Shown here piece by piece: positions 44,885-52,874 of a stretch of DNA of 64,000 bases (position 1 is the first letter of the stretch; each line of letters opens with the position of its first letter). The notes beneath the pieces are model-generated. The model was not told the origin of the DNA. It saw only the letters and a list, made by a program, of their open reading frames with translations, and did not search any database. The stretch lies in NCBI RefSeq assembly GCF_000196795.1, contig NC_014259.1, positions 1,798,001 through 1,862,000 on the forward strand, in the 5' to 3' direction. The stretch is from Acinetobacter oleivorans DR1. Lineage in GTDB: Bacteria; Pseudomonadota; Gammaproteobacteria; Pseudomonadales; Moraxellaceae. Made by a program: the position numbers and the translations under genes.

Positions 44885-47359
44885 TTAGTAGTTTAAAGTG
44901 ATGCTTTGTTGAGTTGATTGGTCGATTTCCTTTTGACTCACCGCATCATCTTTACACTTGTAACTTTCAAATAAAGGAAGCTGATCTGCAAAGTGGACAT
45001 CAGGTTTTCCATTTTGATTAATAAATCCACTTTGTCCTGGGGCCAAAATCGAACACATGGTGACTTGATTTGGATTTAAGACCACTCTAAACGTAGCACT
45101 TCCCGTATTTCCATAAGTACTAAGGTGTTGTTCATGTGATGGGGCAGCCCATGGAATACCGACGGAGTTTTTGCTAGAAAAGCCCATCGTTGCTACTGGA
45201 ATTTTCCAGTCATTCGGGTCAGTAGAGTGATACTGTTTTGAAAGTTCAGTCAACGCATTTTCTAAAGCTTTTAAGACAACCTCATCTGCTGTTTGTCCTT
45301 TTAAGAAATCAACTTGTTGAGGAATACTCGCCTGTTTTCCTTGCAGGGCATTCCAGATTAATTTTGAAGCACTCGCAGGCTGTGCACTTCGTGGATCATT
45401 ATTTACTGGATAAAGCGTATCGGTATAACGCTTATAAATATTTTCTGAAAGGTTTGGTTTGAGTACCAGTTCAATCATTTGATTAAGCCATGCACGTGTA
45501 ATTGCTGGTGCTGCACCTTGATAATATTTCGCCTCACTATCAGGGCGTAATTTAAGATCCCAACTGGCAAGTAGTGGTGCGACTTTTTTGGCTAATGGCG
45601 ATGCATTAGGGCTTTGTGCCGCTTGAATCATATAAGGAACAAAATAACGGGCATTTAAATCAGACCATGCAGCTGTTTTATTAATTTCCCAAATTTCTTG
45701 CTGACTCAGTTTTGGTTTACTTTTTAAAGGTTCAATCAGTTCATTCGCCCGATCTACATAAGAAAAGTTTGACGAATCTGAGCGTAAGCCAGCATAGGCT
45801 TTGTTATTCCAGCTTGTGACATAACCTTTTTGCGGATTGTATTCTTTAGGGTTATGCGAGAAGTCATAAAAACCTTGCCACTCCATTGAACCATCACCTT
45901 TAGCTGGAAGCTGAATATGTTGGTTTTCAGGACGAATAGGTAAACGACCTAAAGCAGCAACACCGATATTATCTTTAGTATCGGCATAGAACCAAGTGAT
46001 AGAGGCTGCGACACGTTTGGCTTGAGCAAGAAATTCATCCCAATTTGAGGCTTTCGCTGCATTTGCCCATCCTAACAAAGTTTCAATTTCTACGCCTTCC
46101 CAGCTACGTTTTTGCGCATACGCCGTATGGTTATTATCATCCCATGTACTTATAAAACCTTGTTTACTCTTATAAACATCTAAAACATGGTCTGCTTGAT
46201 TTTTAACTTTGATTTTTACTTGCTTGTGCTCAAATGGAATATAAGCTCCTTTGTATAAATATTCTTTTGAATTGCTTGGATTTAGAGTGAGTTGGTAAAC
46301 ATCGTTAGTATCGAGTGAGCCTACCGTAGAGCCCCATGCTATTTTGCCATTGGTTCCAAATAAAATTGCAGGTAAGCCAACAGGAGTAATACCTGTCAAA
46401 TTATAGCCCGCTCCATGTAAACCAATATCGTAGGTGATTGCTGGTGTATACCATCCTTGCTGTGGGCCATTATATAAAACTGCTTGGCCTTCAATAGTCT
46501 TATCACCTTTTAAGACCCATGCATTACTGGCGGTAGGTACACCATCTACAACACTTTTGCCTAAAGCAATCCGAGCTTGCGCTAGATAGGTTTTTGCTGC
46601 TTTGTTTGAAATAGGGCTAATGTCTTTAAGTATTTGCTGTTGACGCGCTATAAGCTGTGGTTTTTGTGCATATTGGATAATGGTTGGAGCACTTGGGTCA
46701 TTTAGCCAACGTAATTGTTGATAGACTTTAAGACCTTCTTCTTGGCCTTTTTCTTTTTGCAGTTGCGTGAGCAAATCTAAATTTGATACTTCAGAACTGG
46801 CTGAAAAGAAGCGATTCAAAATTAAGCCTACCCAAACCATAGCAATATCTTCTGGTTGCCATGTTGATGGTTTAAAACCATGATCTGTGAACTCTTTAGG
46901 CATAAGAGCTGGATCTGCTAAAACCTCTTTAACCCGTTTACTAAAACCTGCGGCATAACCTTCAAAAATTGCTCGGTCTTCTGGTGAGAGCGCGGCGAGT
47001 TGCTGCTTAATATTTTCTGGGTCAAAACGGCTATGCGTCGCAATATCATATTGAAGATAGTCGGGGCCGAGGACCTCAGCAACCGTACCTTGTCCTGTAC
47101 GTTTTGACATTTCCATCTGGAATAATCGATCGGTCGCTACCGAATAGCCATAACCGTAGAAAAGCCCATAGGTATCATTTGCATATACATGAGGAGTACC
47201 GAATTTATCACGCTTAATCGTGATCTGCTTTTGTGTTGGTGTTGAGTCTAAACTTGATGAAGAATTACAACCCGCTAAAAGTGCGCCTAAAAGTAATGTT
47301 CCATATTTAATTAAAGGGCGTGTAGGGTGAGGCCGAGAATTCAGCATAGGTATGTTCAA
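44885..47359 (-). CDS. Penicillin G acylase-like lipoprotein
   Basis: An Ntn-hydrolase precursor close to penicillin G acylase. A lipobox (LLLGALLAGC) makes it a lipoprotein. The self-cleavage site is T-A/S-N-A-W with the new N-terminal Ser at about residue 278 from this start (PTASNAWVLKGDK), followed by YNGPQQGWYTPAITYDIGLHGAGY and FGTNGKIAWGSTVG, matching the acylase beta chain. PGA releases phenylacetate from its amides. Neighbouring tynA/feaB genes also yield phenylacetate, so a catabolic role is likely. TTG 47359 has AAGGA 8 bases upstream; ATG 47380 has none, and ATG 47347 is another option. Confidence 0.85.
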   Translation of the reverse strand: MNIPMLNSRPHPTRPLIKYGTLLLGALLAGCNSSSSLDSTPTQKQITIKRDKFGTPHVYANDTYGLFYGYGYSVATDRLFQMEMSKRTGQGTVAEVLGPDYLQYDIATHSRFDPENIKQQLAALSPEDRAIFEGYAAGFSKRVKEVLADPALMPKEFTDHGFKPSTWQPEDIAMVWVGLILNRFFSASSEVSNLDLLTQLQKEKGQEEGLKVYQQLRWLNDPSAPTIIQYAQKPQLIARQQQILKDISPISNKAAKTYLAQARIALGKSVVDGVPTASNAWVLKGDKTIEGQAVLYNGPQQGWYTPAITYDIGLHGAGYNLTGITPVGLPAILFGTNGKIAWGSTVGSLDTNDVYQLTLNPSNSKEYLYKGAYIPFEHKQVKIKVKNQADHVLDVYKSKQGFISTWDDNNHTAYAQKRSWEGVEIETLLGWANAAKASNWDEFLAQAKRVAASITWFYADTKDNIGVAALGRLPIRPENQHIQLPAKGDGSMEWQGFYDFSHNPKEYNPQKGYVTSWNNKAYAGLRSDSSNFSYVDRANELIEPLKSKPKLSQQEIWEINKTAAWSDLNARYFVPYMIQAAQSPNASPLAKKVAPLLASWDLKLRPDSEAKYYQGAAPAITRAWLNQMIELVLKPNLSENIYKRYTDTLYPVNNDPRSAQPASASKLIWNALQGKQASIPQQVDFLKGQTADEVVLKALENALTELSKQYHSTDPNDWKIPVATMGFSSKNSVGIPWAAPSHEQHLSTYGNTGSATFRVVLNPNQVTMCSILAPGQSGFINQNGKPDVHFADQLPLFESYKCKDDAVSQKEIDQSTQQSITLNY

Positions 47360-47553
47360 TTTAGATATCCTTACTTTCATTATGATGTAGAAGTGAACGA
47401 TTTAAGAATCTTCTTAGATTCACGTCACTGATGAACAAGCCCTGTTCATGAATTTAAAATACTGTTATTTATCCATGTAATTTTCCATTACATTTGAGGT
47501 ATATATTTATACCTTCTCGAACAAGTTATGGTGTTTTCTATTTTGAGAGAATA

Positions 47554-47577
47554 AAAAAGGCCATGATTGGCCTTTTT
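47554..47577 (-). terminator. Terminator of the cat operon (after catD)
   Basis: AAAAAGGCC (47554-47562) and GGCCTTTTT (47569-47577) with loop ATGATT; on the minus strand it follows the catD stop and ends in a T-run. Confidence 0.9.
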
Positions 47578-47606
47578 AGAAATGAATAAATTTTAAGAAA
47601 GCGGAA

Positions 47607-48386
47607 TTAGCTCACTAAAAAATCTTTTAGGATTTTATTAAAAGCTTCTGATTGTTCTACATTGGAAATATGAGAGGCATCTATTTCTGCAAGTTTTGAT
47701 TGTGGAATGCGTTGCTGCATAAATTCACCATCTGAAACGGTTGTTACAGGATCTTGAGTTCCAGCAACGACTAATACAGGAATTTTGATGTCTTTTAACT
47801 GCTCACGGACATCCGCTTTAGCCAAAGCCTCACAACAATTGGCATAACCCATTGCGCTGCCAGCACTTAAGTCGTTACACAGGTTGTTGACAATTGAAGC
47901 ATGACTTTGGATAAAGGGATCTGTAAACCATCTCGAAGCTGCTGTAGCTGCGATCGGTTGTAAACCTTGCTCACGTACTAATTTTGCACGGTCAAGCCAT
48001 GCCTGTTCTTGTCCAATTTTAGCGGCAGTATTTGCCACAACCACATGACTAAAACGGTTAGGGTAGTGAATCGCAAGCCATTGACCGGTTAAACCACCCA
48101 TAGAAATTCCACAAAAAGCAGCTTTGCTAATATTCAGATGATCCAGTAAACGGACAACATCTTCACCTAATTGCTTTACAGTATATGGACCGTCAGGCGT
48201 AGATGATGAACCGTGACCACGAGTGTCATAGCAGATCACAAAAAATTGATCTTTTAACTCATTAAACTGTTTTTGCCACATACCATAATTGGTGCCCAAA
48301 GAATTGGAAAACACCAGAGCAGGGGACGACGGTTCGCCAAAAGTTTGATAGTTAATTTGTGCATCGGCAGATTGAAAAGATGGCAT
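47607..48386 (-). CDS. catD: 3-oxoadipate enol-lactonase (catechol branch)
   Basis: Hydrolyses the enol-lactone made by CatC. Alpha/beta hydrolase, 259 residues, nucleophile Ser95 in GISMGG, acid in AGTQDPVT, His in DASHISNVEQS. TAAGGAGAAACAA precedes ATG 48386; a longer frame to 48419 overlaps catF and lacks a signal. Last gene of catBCAIJFD. It is diverged from pcaD, in contrast with the identical IJF copies. Confidence 0.94.
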   Translation of the reverse strand: MPSFQSADAQINYQTFGEPSSPALVFSNSLGTNYGMWQKQFNELKDQFFVICYDTRGHGSSSTPDGPYTVKQLGEDVVRLLDHLNISKAAFCGISMGGLTGQWLAIHYPNRFSHVVVANTAAKIGQEQAWLDRAKLVREQGLQPIAATAASRWFTDPFIQSHASIVNNLCNDLSAGSAMGYANCCEALAKADVREQLKDIKIPVLVVAGTQDPVTTVSDGEFMQQRIPQSKLAEIDASHISNVEQSEAFNKILKDFLVS

Positions 48387-48396
48387 TTGTTTCTCC

Positions 48397-49611
48397 TTAA
48401 AGTGCTTCAACACGTTCAATAATCAATGCGATGCCTTGGCCTACACCAATACACATTGAACATAAGGCATAGCGTCCGCCTGTTTGCTCAAGCTGGTTTA
48501 AAGCTGTAGTGACTAAGCGTGCACCTGATGCACCAAGTGGATGACCCAAAGCAATTGCACCACCGTTTGGATTTACTTTGTTGCTATCATCTGGCAAACC
48601 TAAATCACGGGTCACTGCCAAAGCTTGTGCAGCAAAGGCTTCATTCAGCTCAATCACATCCATCTGATCTAAAGTCAGGTTGGCTTGTTTCAGTAATTTT
48701 TTAATCGCTGGGGCTGGGGCAAAACCCATAATGCGTGGTTCTACACCCACTGCTGTTGAAGCAATGATCTTGGCACGTGGTTTGAGGTTGTAGGCCTGAA
48801 CTGCCTCATCAGAAGCAATCAGTAGAGCTGCTGCACCATCATTAATACCTGAAGCATTCCCCGCAGTCACAGAACCATCTGCTTTGACAACCGGTTTAAG
48901 TTTGCTTAAAGCTTCAAGGGTGGTTGATGCACGTGGATGTTCATCGGTATCAATCACAACAGCATCCCCCTTACGCTGAGGGATTTCAACTGCCACGATT
49001 TCTTTAGAAAAAAAGCCTTTGGCTTGCGCGCTTGCGGTGCGTTGTTGGCTCACCAAGGCAAACTGGTCCTGATCTGCACGATTCACGTTAAACTGTTCAG
49101 CGACGTTTTCGGCAGTCTGGGGCATGGTGTCTACACCATACAATTTTTTAAGTTTAGGGTTAATGAAACGCCATCCCATGGTGGTGTCTTCAATCTTTTG
49201 GGTACGACCAAAAGCACTGTCTGACTTACCCATCACATACGGTGCACGGCTCATACTTTCCACACCACCTGCAATCACCAAGTTCGCTTCACCTGCTTTA
49301 ATAGCACGTGCAGCAATGGCAATCGCATCGAGTGATGAACCACACAAACGGTTAATAGTGGTTGCTGGCACCTGATATGGTAAACCTGCAAGCAGTGCTG
49401 ACATACGGCCCACGTTACGGTTATCTTCACCGGCTTGATTCGCACAGCCATAGATCACATCATCGACCTGTTCCCAATCTACATTCGGGTTGCGCTGCAT
49501 GAGTGCTTTAATCGGCACAGCGCCAAGGTCATCGGCACGGACAGGTGCAAGGCCACCGGCATAACGGCCGAATGGAGTACGGATGGCATCGATGATATAA
49601 GCGTTTTTCAT
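48397..49611 (-). CDS. catF: 3-oxoadipyl-CoA thiolase (catechol branch copy)
   Basis: Same reaction as pcaF and nearly the same sequence: acyl-accepting Cys in NRLCGSSLD, GHPLGASGAR and CSMCIGVGQG. 404 residues. It differs from pcaF at a few residues, at the first codons (MKNAY against MTLKNAY) and at the end (RVEAL against RV). ATG 49611 is at the edge of the homology; the frame continues open upstream through the palindromic element to 49788, but that part resembles no thiolase. It is separated from catJ by a 391-base insertion-like gap that pcaJ-pcaF lack. Confidence 0.94.
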   Translation of the reverse strand: MKNAYIIDAIRTPFGRYAGGLAPVRADDLGAVPIKALMQRNPNVDWEQVDDVIYGCANQAGEDNRNVGRMSALLAGLPYQVPATTINRLCGSSLDAIAIAARAIKAGEANLVIAGGVESMSRAPYVMGKSDSAFGRTQKIEDTTMGWRFINPKLKKLYGVDTMPQTAENVAEQFNVNRADQDQFALVSQQRTASAQAKGFFSKEIVAVEIPQRKGDAVVIDTDEHPRASTTLEALSKLKPVVKADGSVTAGNASGINDGAAALLIASDEAVQAYNLKPRAKIIASTAVGVEPRIMGFAPAPAIKKLLKQANLTLDQMDVIELNEAFAAQALAVTRDLGLPDDSNKVNPNGGAIALGHPLGASGARLVTTALNQLEQTGGRYALCSMCIGVGQGIALIIERVEAL

Positions 49612-49679
49612 TCTTACATTTCCATTTTGAAATCTGTTGCTGTCATTGCCACAAATGATGGGTTTATCCATTCTTCCTT

Positions 49680-49911
49680 TGCAGAGGCAATGCCTCACTT
49701 TTGACAGGGCAAAAGTGACAAAACCCTTTGTTACGCAGACACAACATCCCTGTTGTGCTGAGCAACGAGGCGACATCCATGTCGCCACCTCGTATCCGCT
49801 AGCAGTTTGCTATCGTGACAGGTGACATGGATGTCACCCGTTGGACAGGGAGGCAAGGAAGCCTCCTCTGTTCAACATAGATTTTTGTTACTTTTCATCT
49901 TTGAAAAGTAA
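49680..49911. repeat. Palindrome-mosaic element between catJ and catF
   Basis: The 391-base gap 49612-50002 holds a chain of hairpins: GAGGCA/TGCCTC (49684-49696), CACTTTTG/CAAAAGTG (49697-49718), ACAACA/TGTTGT (49741-49756), GGCGACAT/ATGTCGCC (49769-49786), GGTGACAT/ATGTCACC (49821-49838), GGAGGC/GCCTCC (49849-49866) and TTACTTTTCA/TGAAAAGTAA (49888-49911). Two are variants of one unit (GACAT-CC or GG-ATGTC). It codes for nothing recognisable. The matching pca gap is 12 bases, so this is probably an inserted dispersed repeat. The remainder, 49912-50002, shows no feature. Confidence 0.75.
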
Positions 49912-50002
49912 GGTATTGCCTATACAAAAGGCTTTTGAATATCAATGTAATTCAAGGCCGTGATGCTATTTATTAACTGTAGCGACTACATCATTTACAA
50001 AC

Positions 50003-50653
50003 TTAATTCGTGGCATCAATCAAAGTTGCACCTGTTAAAGCCTGCAACTCATCAAAGCTAAGACCTTCAACTTTCTCAATCACCTTTAAACCATCTTTAG
50101 TCACGTCAATCACACACAGGTCAGTGTAAATACGATCAACACAGTGTTTACCTGTAACTGGGTAAGTCAGCTCAGCCACAATCTTTGGTTCACCTTGCTT
50201 GGTCACATGATCTGTGGTGATAAATACTTTTTTAGCACCTACAGCTAAATCCATCGCACCACCTACCGCAGGAATCGCATCTGGAGCACCCGTATGCCAG
50301 TTTGCTAAGTCACCATTCGCGGCAACCTGAAATGCGCCAAGCACGGCAATATCAAGGTGACCACCACGCATCATCGCAAAGGAGTCGCCATGGTGGAAAA
50401 AGCTGCCGCCTTCAAGCATGGTCACAAATTCTTTACCCGCATTAATTAGTTCAGGGTCTTCTTCACCTGCCGCTGGTGGTGGGCCAAAAGCCAACAGGCC
50501 ATTTTCAGAATGAAGGAAAATATCTTTATCGTTAGGTAGGTAGCTTGCGATCTTGGTTGGTAAGCCAATGCCCAAATTCACATAGGCGCCATCTGGAATA
50601 TCTTGTGCCACACGTTTTGCAATCTGGTCACGGCTGAGTTTCTGGTAGCTCAT
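50003..50653 (-). CDS. catJ: 3-oxoadipate CoA-transferase subunit B (catechol branch copy)
   Basis: Beta subunit with the catalytic SENGLLAFGP motif; 216 residues. It is nearly identical to pcaJ apart from T for S in VAELTYPV and the last few residues (DATN). The ribosome-binding site and the 18 bases between catI and catJ match pcaI-pcaJ base for base, so the shared tract spans the intergenic region. Confidence 0.94.
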   Translation of the reverse strand: MSYQKLSRDQIAKRVAQDIPDGAYVNLGIGLPTKIASYLPNDKDIFLHSENGLLAFGPPPAAGEEDPELINAGKEFVTMLEGGSFFHHGDSFAMMRGGHLDIAVLGAFQVAANGDLANWHTGAPDAIPAVGGAMDLAVGAKKVFITTDHVTKQGEPKIVAELTYPVTGKHCVDRIYTDLCVIDVTKDGLKVIEKVEGLSFDELQALTGATLIDATN

Positions 50654-50671
50654 GTTATTTCTCCTTATTGC

Positions 50672-51343
50672 TTACTGTGCGGGCTGTACTTGTACAACGT
50701 GCTGTACAAAGATACCTGGGGTGATGATGTGCTCTGGATCTAATCCACCTAGCTCAACCACTTCAGACACCTGAACAATGGTGACATCAGCAGCCATGGC
50801 CATAATCGGACCAAAGTTACGTGCAGATTTACGGTAAACCAGATTGCCCCAGCGGTCGCCTTTGTAAGCTTTAATCAAGGCAAAGTCCGCCTTGATTGGA
50901 TATTCGAGTACGTAATCTTTACCATCAATCTGGCGAGTTTCTTTGCCTTCAGCTAGAAGTGTTCCAAAGCCTGTTGGGGTAAACACAGCACCAAGTCCCA
51001 TACCTGCTGCCTGAATACGGCAAGCCAGATTACCTTGCGGAACAACTTCAAGCTCGACCTTTCCGGCACGATACAATTCATCAAAAACATAAGAGTCTGA
51101 CTGACGTGGGAAAGAACAGATCACTTTTTTAACTGAACCAGCCTTAAGCAGTTTAGCCAGACCATAATCGCCATTACCGGCGTTATTACTAACAATCGTT
51201 AAATCTTTAACACCGAGTTCAATCAGTCCATCAATGAGTTCAGCGGGTTGTCCTGCGGTACCGAAACCACCAATCAGGATGGTCGCGCCATCTTTAATCT
51301 GCGATAGTACCTCGCTAAGAGAGGACTTACTTTTGTCAATCAT
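50672..51343 (-). CDS. catI: 3-oxoadipate CoA-transferase subunit A (catechol branch copy)
   Basis: Alpha subunit, 223 residues, one residue different from pcaI (Q in TRQIDG). At the 5' end, identity with the pca copy starts at the ATG (a single silent difference in the first 40 bases) and stops immediately upstream of it. It follows catA after a 135-base gap with two hairpins, unlike the tight spacing elsewhere in the operon. Confidence 0.94.
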   Translation of the reverse strand: MIDKSKSSLSEVLSQIKDGATILIGGFGTAGQPAELIDGLIELGVKDLTIVSNNAGNGDYGLAKLLKAGSVKKVICSFPRQSDSYVFDELYRAGKVELEVVPQGNLACRIQAAGMGLGAVFTPTGFGTLLAEGKETRQIDGKDYVLEYPIKADFALIKAYKGDRWGNLVYRKSARNFGPIMAMAADVTIVQVSEVVELGGLDPEHIITPGIFVQHVVQVQPAQ

Positions 51344-51376
51344 GTGAGAAACCTTAGAGCATGAGGTAACGTGATG

Positions 51377-51467
51377 TTATTACTACCGCTAAAAATTTAT
51401 TTAAATTCTTAATGGTAGTAATAAATGGAATAAATTTTGTGAGTCAAAAGCGAACTTTTAACTCACA
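51377..51467 (-). other. Two hairpins between catA and catI
   Basis: Directly behind the catA stop (minus strand), TGTGAGT pairs with ACTCACA (51438-51444 with 51461-51467), extended by AAAAG-TTCG-CTTTT, then AAATTTATT: terminator-like. Further on, TTATTACTACC (51377-51387) pairs perfectly with GGTAGTAATAA (51414-51424), loop 26 bases. These could reduce or process read-through into catIJFD. Confidence 0.55.
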
Positions 51468-51478
51468 TACACTTTCAA

Positions 51479-52399
51479 TTAAGCGCTAGCGCGACGGCGT
51501 TCAACTTCAGTTGAAGGAGCAGCAGCGGCATCTTTAACAAGTTCGATGTTAAATGTGATGTGTTTGAAAGCGTGATCTAAACCACGGCGTTGGATTTCAG
51601 CTGGGTCAGTTACATCAACTGCTGTTGCCACTAAGCCATCACGAGTTGCAAAGGCAAAGTCGTCCCATAAGTACTCATCACCCTCAATGTTGAATTGAGT
51701 TGTAAGCTTGCGGAAACCTGGTGCAGAAACAAAGTAGTGAACGTGGGATGGACGGTTACCATGACGGCCTAATTTGTTAAGAAGGGCCTGAGTAGTACCT
51801 TCTGGCGGGCAACCATAACCTACTGGCATTGTGGTTAATGCAACATATTTACCATCTGCATCAGTCAAAATACTACGGCGTAAGTTGAAGTCAGATTGAG
51901 ACTTATCAAAGAATGAATAGTTACCTAAACTGTTAGCATGCCATACTTCAACTTTAGCATTTTCAATGATATTGCCGTCAGTATCAGTCACCGTACCTTC
52001 AATAATTAAGGTATCGATTTTGCCAGATTCAGTGCCATCATCCATACGAGCAAAACCAACGGTTTCAGGCGCGCCAGCTACATAAAGTGGGCCTTCAATG
52101 GTACGCGGTGTGCCACCCGTAACACCAGCTTTTGCATCAGCTTCATCTGCACGTAAATCAAGATAGTGCTCTAAACCTAAGCCAGCTGCCAAAAGACCAA
52201 GTTCGTTTGCTTGACCTGCGTCTGTGAAATATTCCAAACCTTTCCATACTTCTGAAGGTTGGATGTCTAAATCTTCGATGGCTTGAAATAAATCCCCGAG
52301 AAGGCGCACTACAATTTGTTGAACACGTGCATCAACTTCGCCTTTTGCAGTGTCGACATTCATTTGTTTTACAAGCGCATCAATTTGTTGACGGTTCAT
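51479..52399 (-). CDS. catA: Catechol 1,2-dioxygenase
   Basis: Intradiol cleavage of catechol to cis,cis-muconate. 306 residues: an N-terminal helical linker domain (about 1-100, with IEDLDIQPSEVWKGLEYFTDAG) that often binds lipid in this family, then the catalytic domain with iron ligands Tyr in EGPLYVAGAP, Tyr near TTMPVGYGCPP and His in NRPSHVHYFVSAPG. ATG 52399 has TTAAGGAG upstream; the frame stays open to 52546 but that extension has no family match. It lies inside the cat operon, unlike ADP1, where catA is separate. Confidence 0.94.
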   Translation of the reverse strand: MNRQQIDALVKQMNVDTAKGEVDARVQQIVVRLLGDLFQAIEDLDIQPSEVWKGLEYFTDAGQANELGLLAAGLGLEHYLDLRADEADAKAGVTGGTPRTIEGPLYVAGAPETVGFARMDDGTESGKIDTLIIEGTVTDTDGNIIENAKVEVWHANSLGNYSFFDKSQSDFNLRRSILTDADGKYVALTTMPVGYGCPPEGTTQALLNKLGRHGNRPSHVHYFVSAPGFRKLTTQFNIEGDEYLWDDFAFATRDGLVATAVDVTDPAEIQRRGLDHAFKHITFNIELVKDAAAAPSTEVERRRASA

Positions 52400-52560
52400 A
52401 CTAAAACTCCTTAAGTATGCAATACGGTTTTGGGTGGCAGCGCTGCGGGCATGTTGTTTTGCTAGCGAATAAGTGCCGCCACGTTCCTTGTTACCTTCTG
52501 AATAAATATATTTAGTTTTTGAATGTGCTTCAGACCACACACTCAAACTATTTTCTTAGA

Positions 52561-52851
52561 TTACGAATCATCATCACGAACAGAAGAAGGGTGACGATTA
52601 AGTGCCATCACTTCGATGTTCATATAAGGATAGAGAGGTAATCCTTGTAAAATGTTGTGCAACTCTTCATTGCTCTCAACATCAAAAATACTGATGTTTG
52701 AGTACTGGCCTGTAACTCGCCAGATGTGACGCCATTTACCTTGGCGTTGTAAATCTTGCGAATAAGCCTTTTCAACGGCCTTAATTTCATTTGCTTTGTC
52801 GGCTGGCATATCGAGTGGAATATGCACATCCATACGTACATGAAATAACAT
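52561..52851 (-). CDS. catC: Muconolactone delta-isomerase
   Basis: Moves the double bond of muconolactone to give 3-oxoadipate enol-lactone. The 96 residues show the CatC start LFHVRMDVHIPLDMP, then EKAYSQDLQRQGKWRHIWRVTGQY and SNEELHNILQGLPLYPYM. It follows catB by 23 bases with GGAG before the ATG. Confidence 0.95.
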   Translation of the reverse strand: MLFHVRMDVHIPLDMPADKANEIKAVEKAYSQDLQRQGKWRHIWRVTGQYSNISIFDVESNEELHNILQGLPLYPYMNIEVMALNRHPSSVRDDDS

Positions 52852-52874
52852 GGGAAACTCCTTATCCTGTTGCC

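Noticed and set aside
49612..49788. Open frame extending catF upstream by 59 codons
   Set aside because: The extension is translated from the palindromic element, has no thiolase similarity, and pcaF starts at the same point as the shorter catF.
52400..52546. Open frame extending catA by 49 codons
   Set aside because: The inner ATG at 52399 has a strong AAGGAG and gives the family length; the extension has no catechol dioxygenase similarity.
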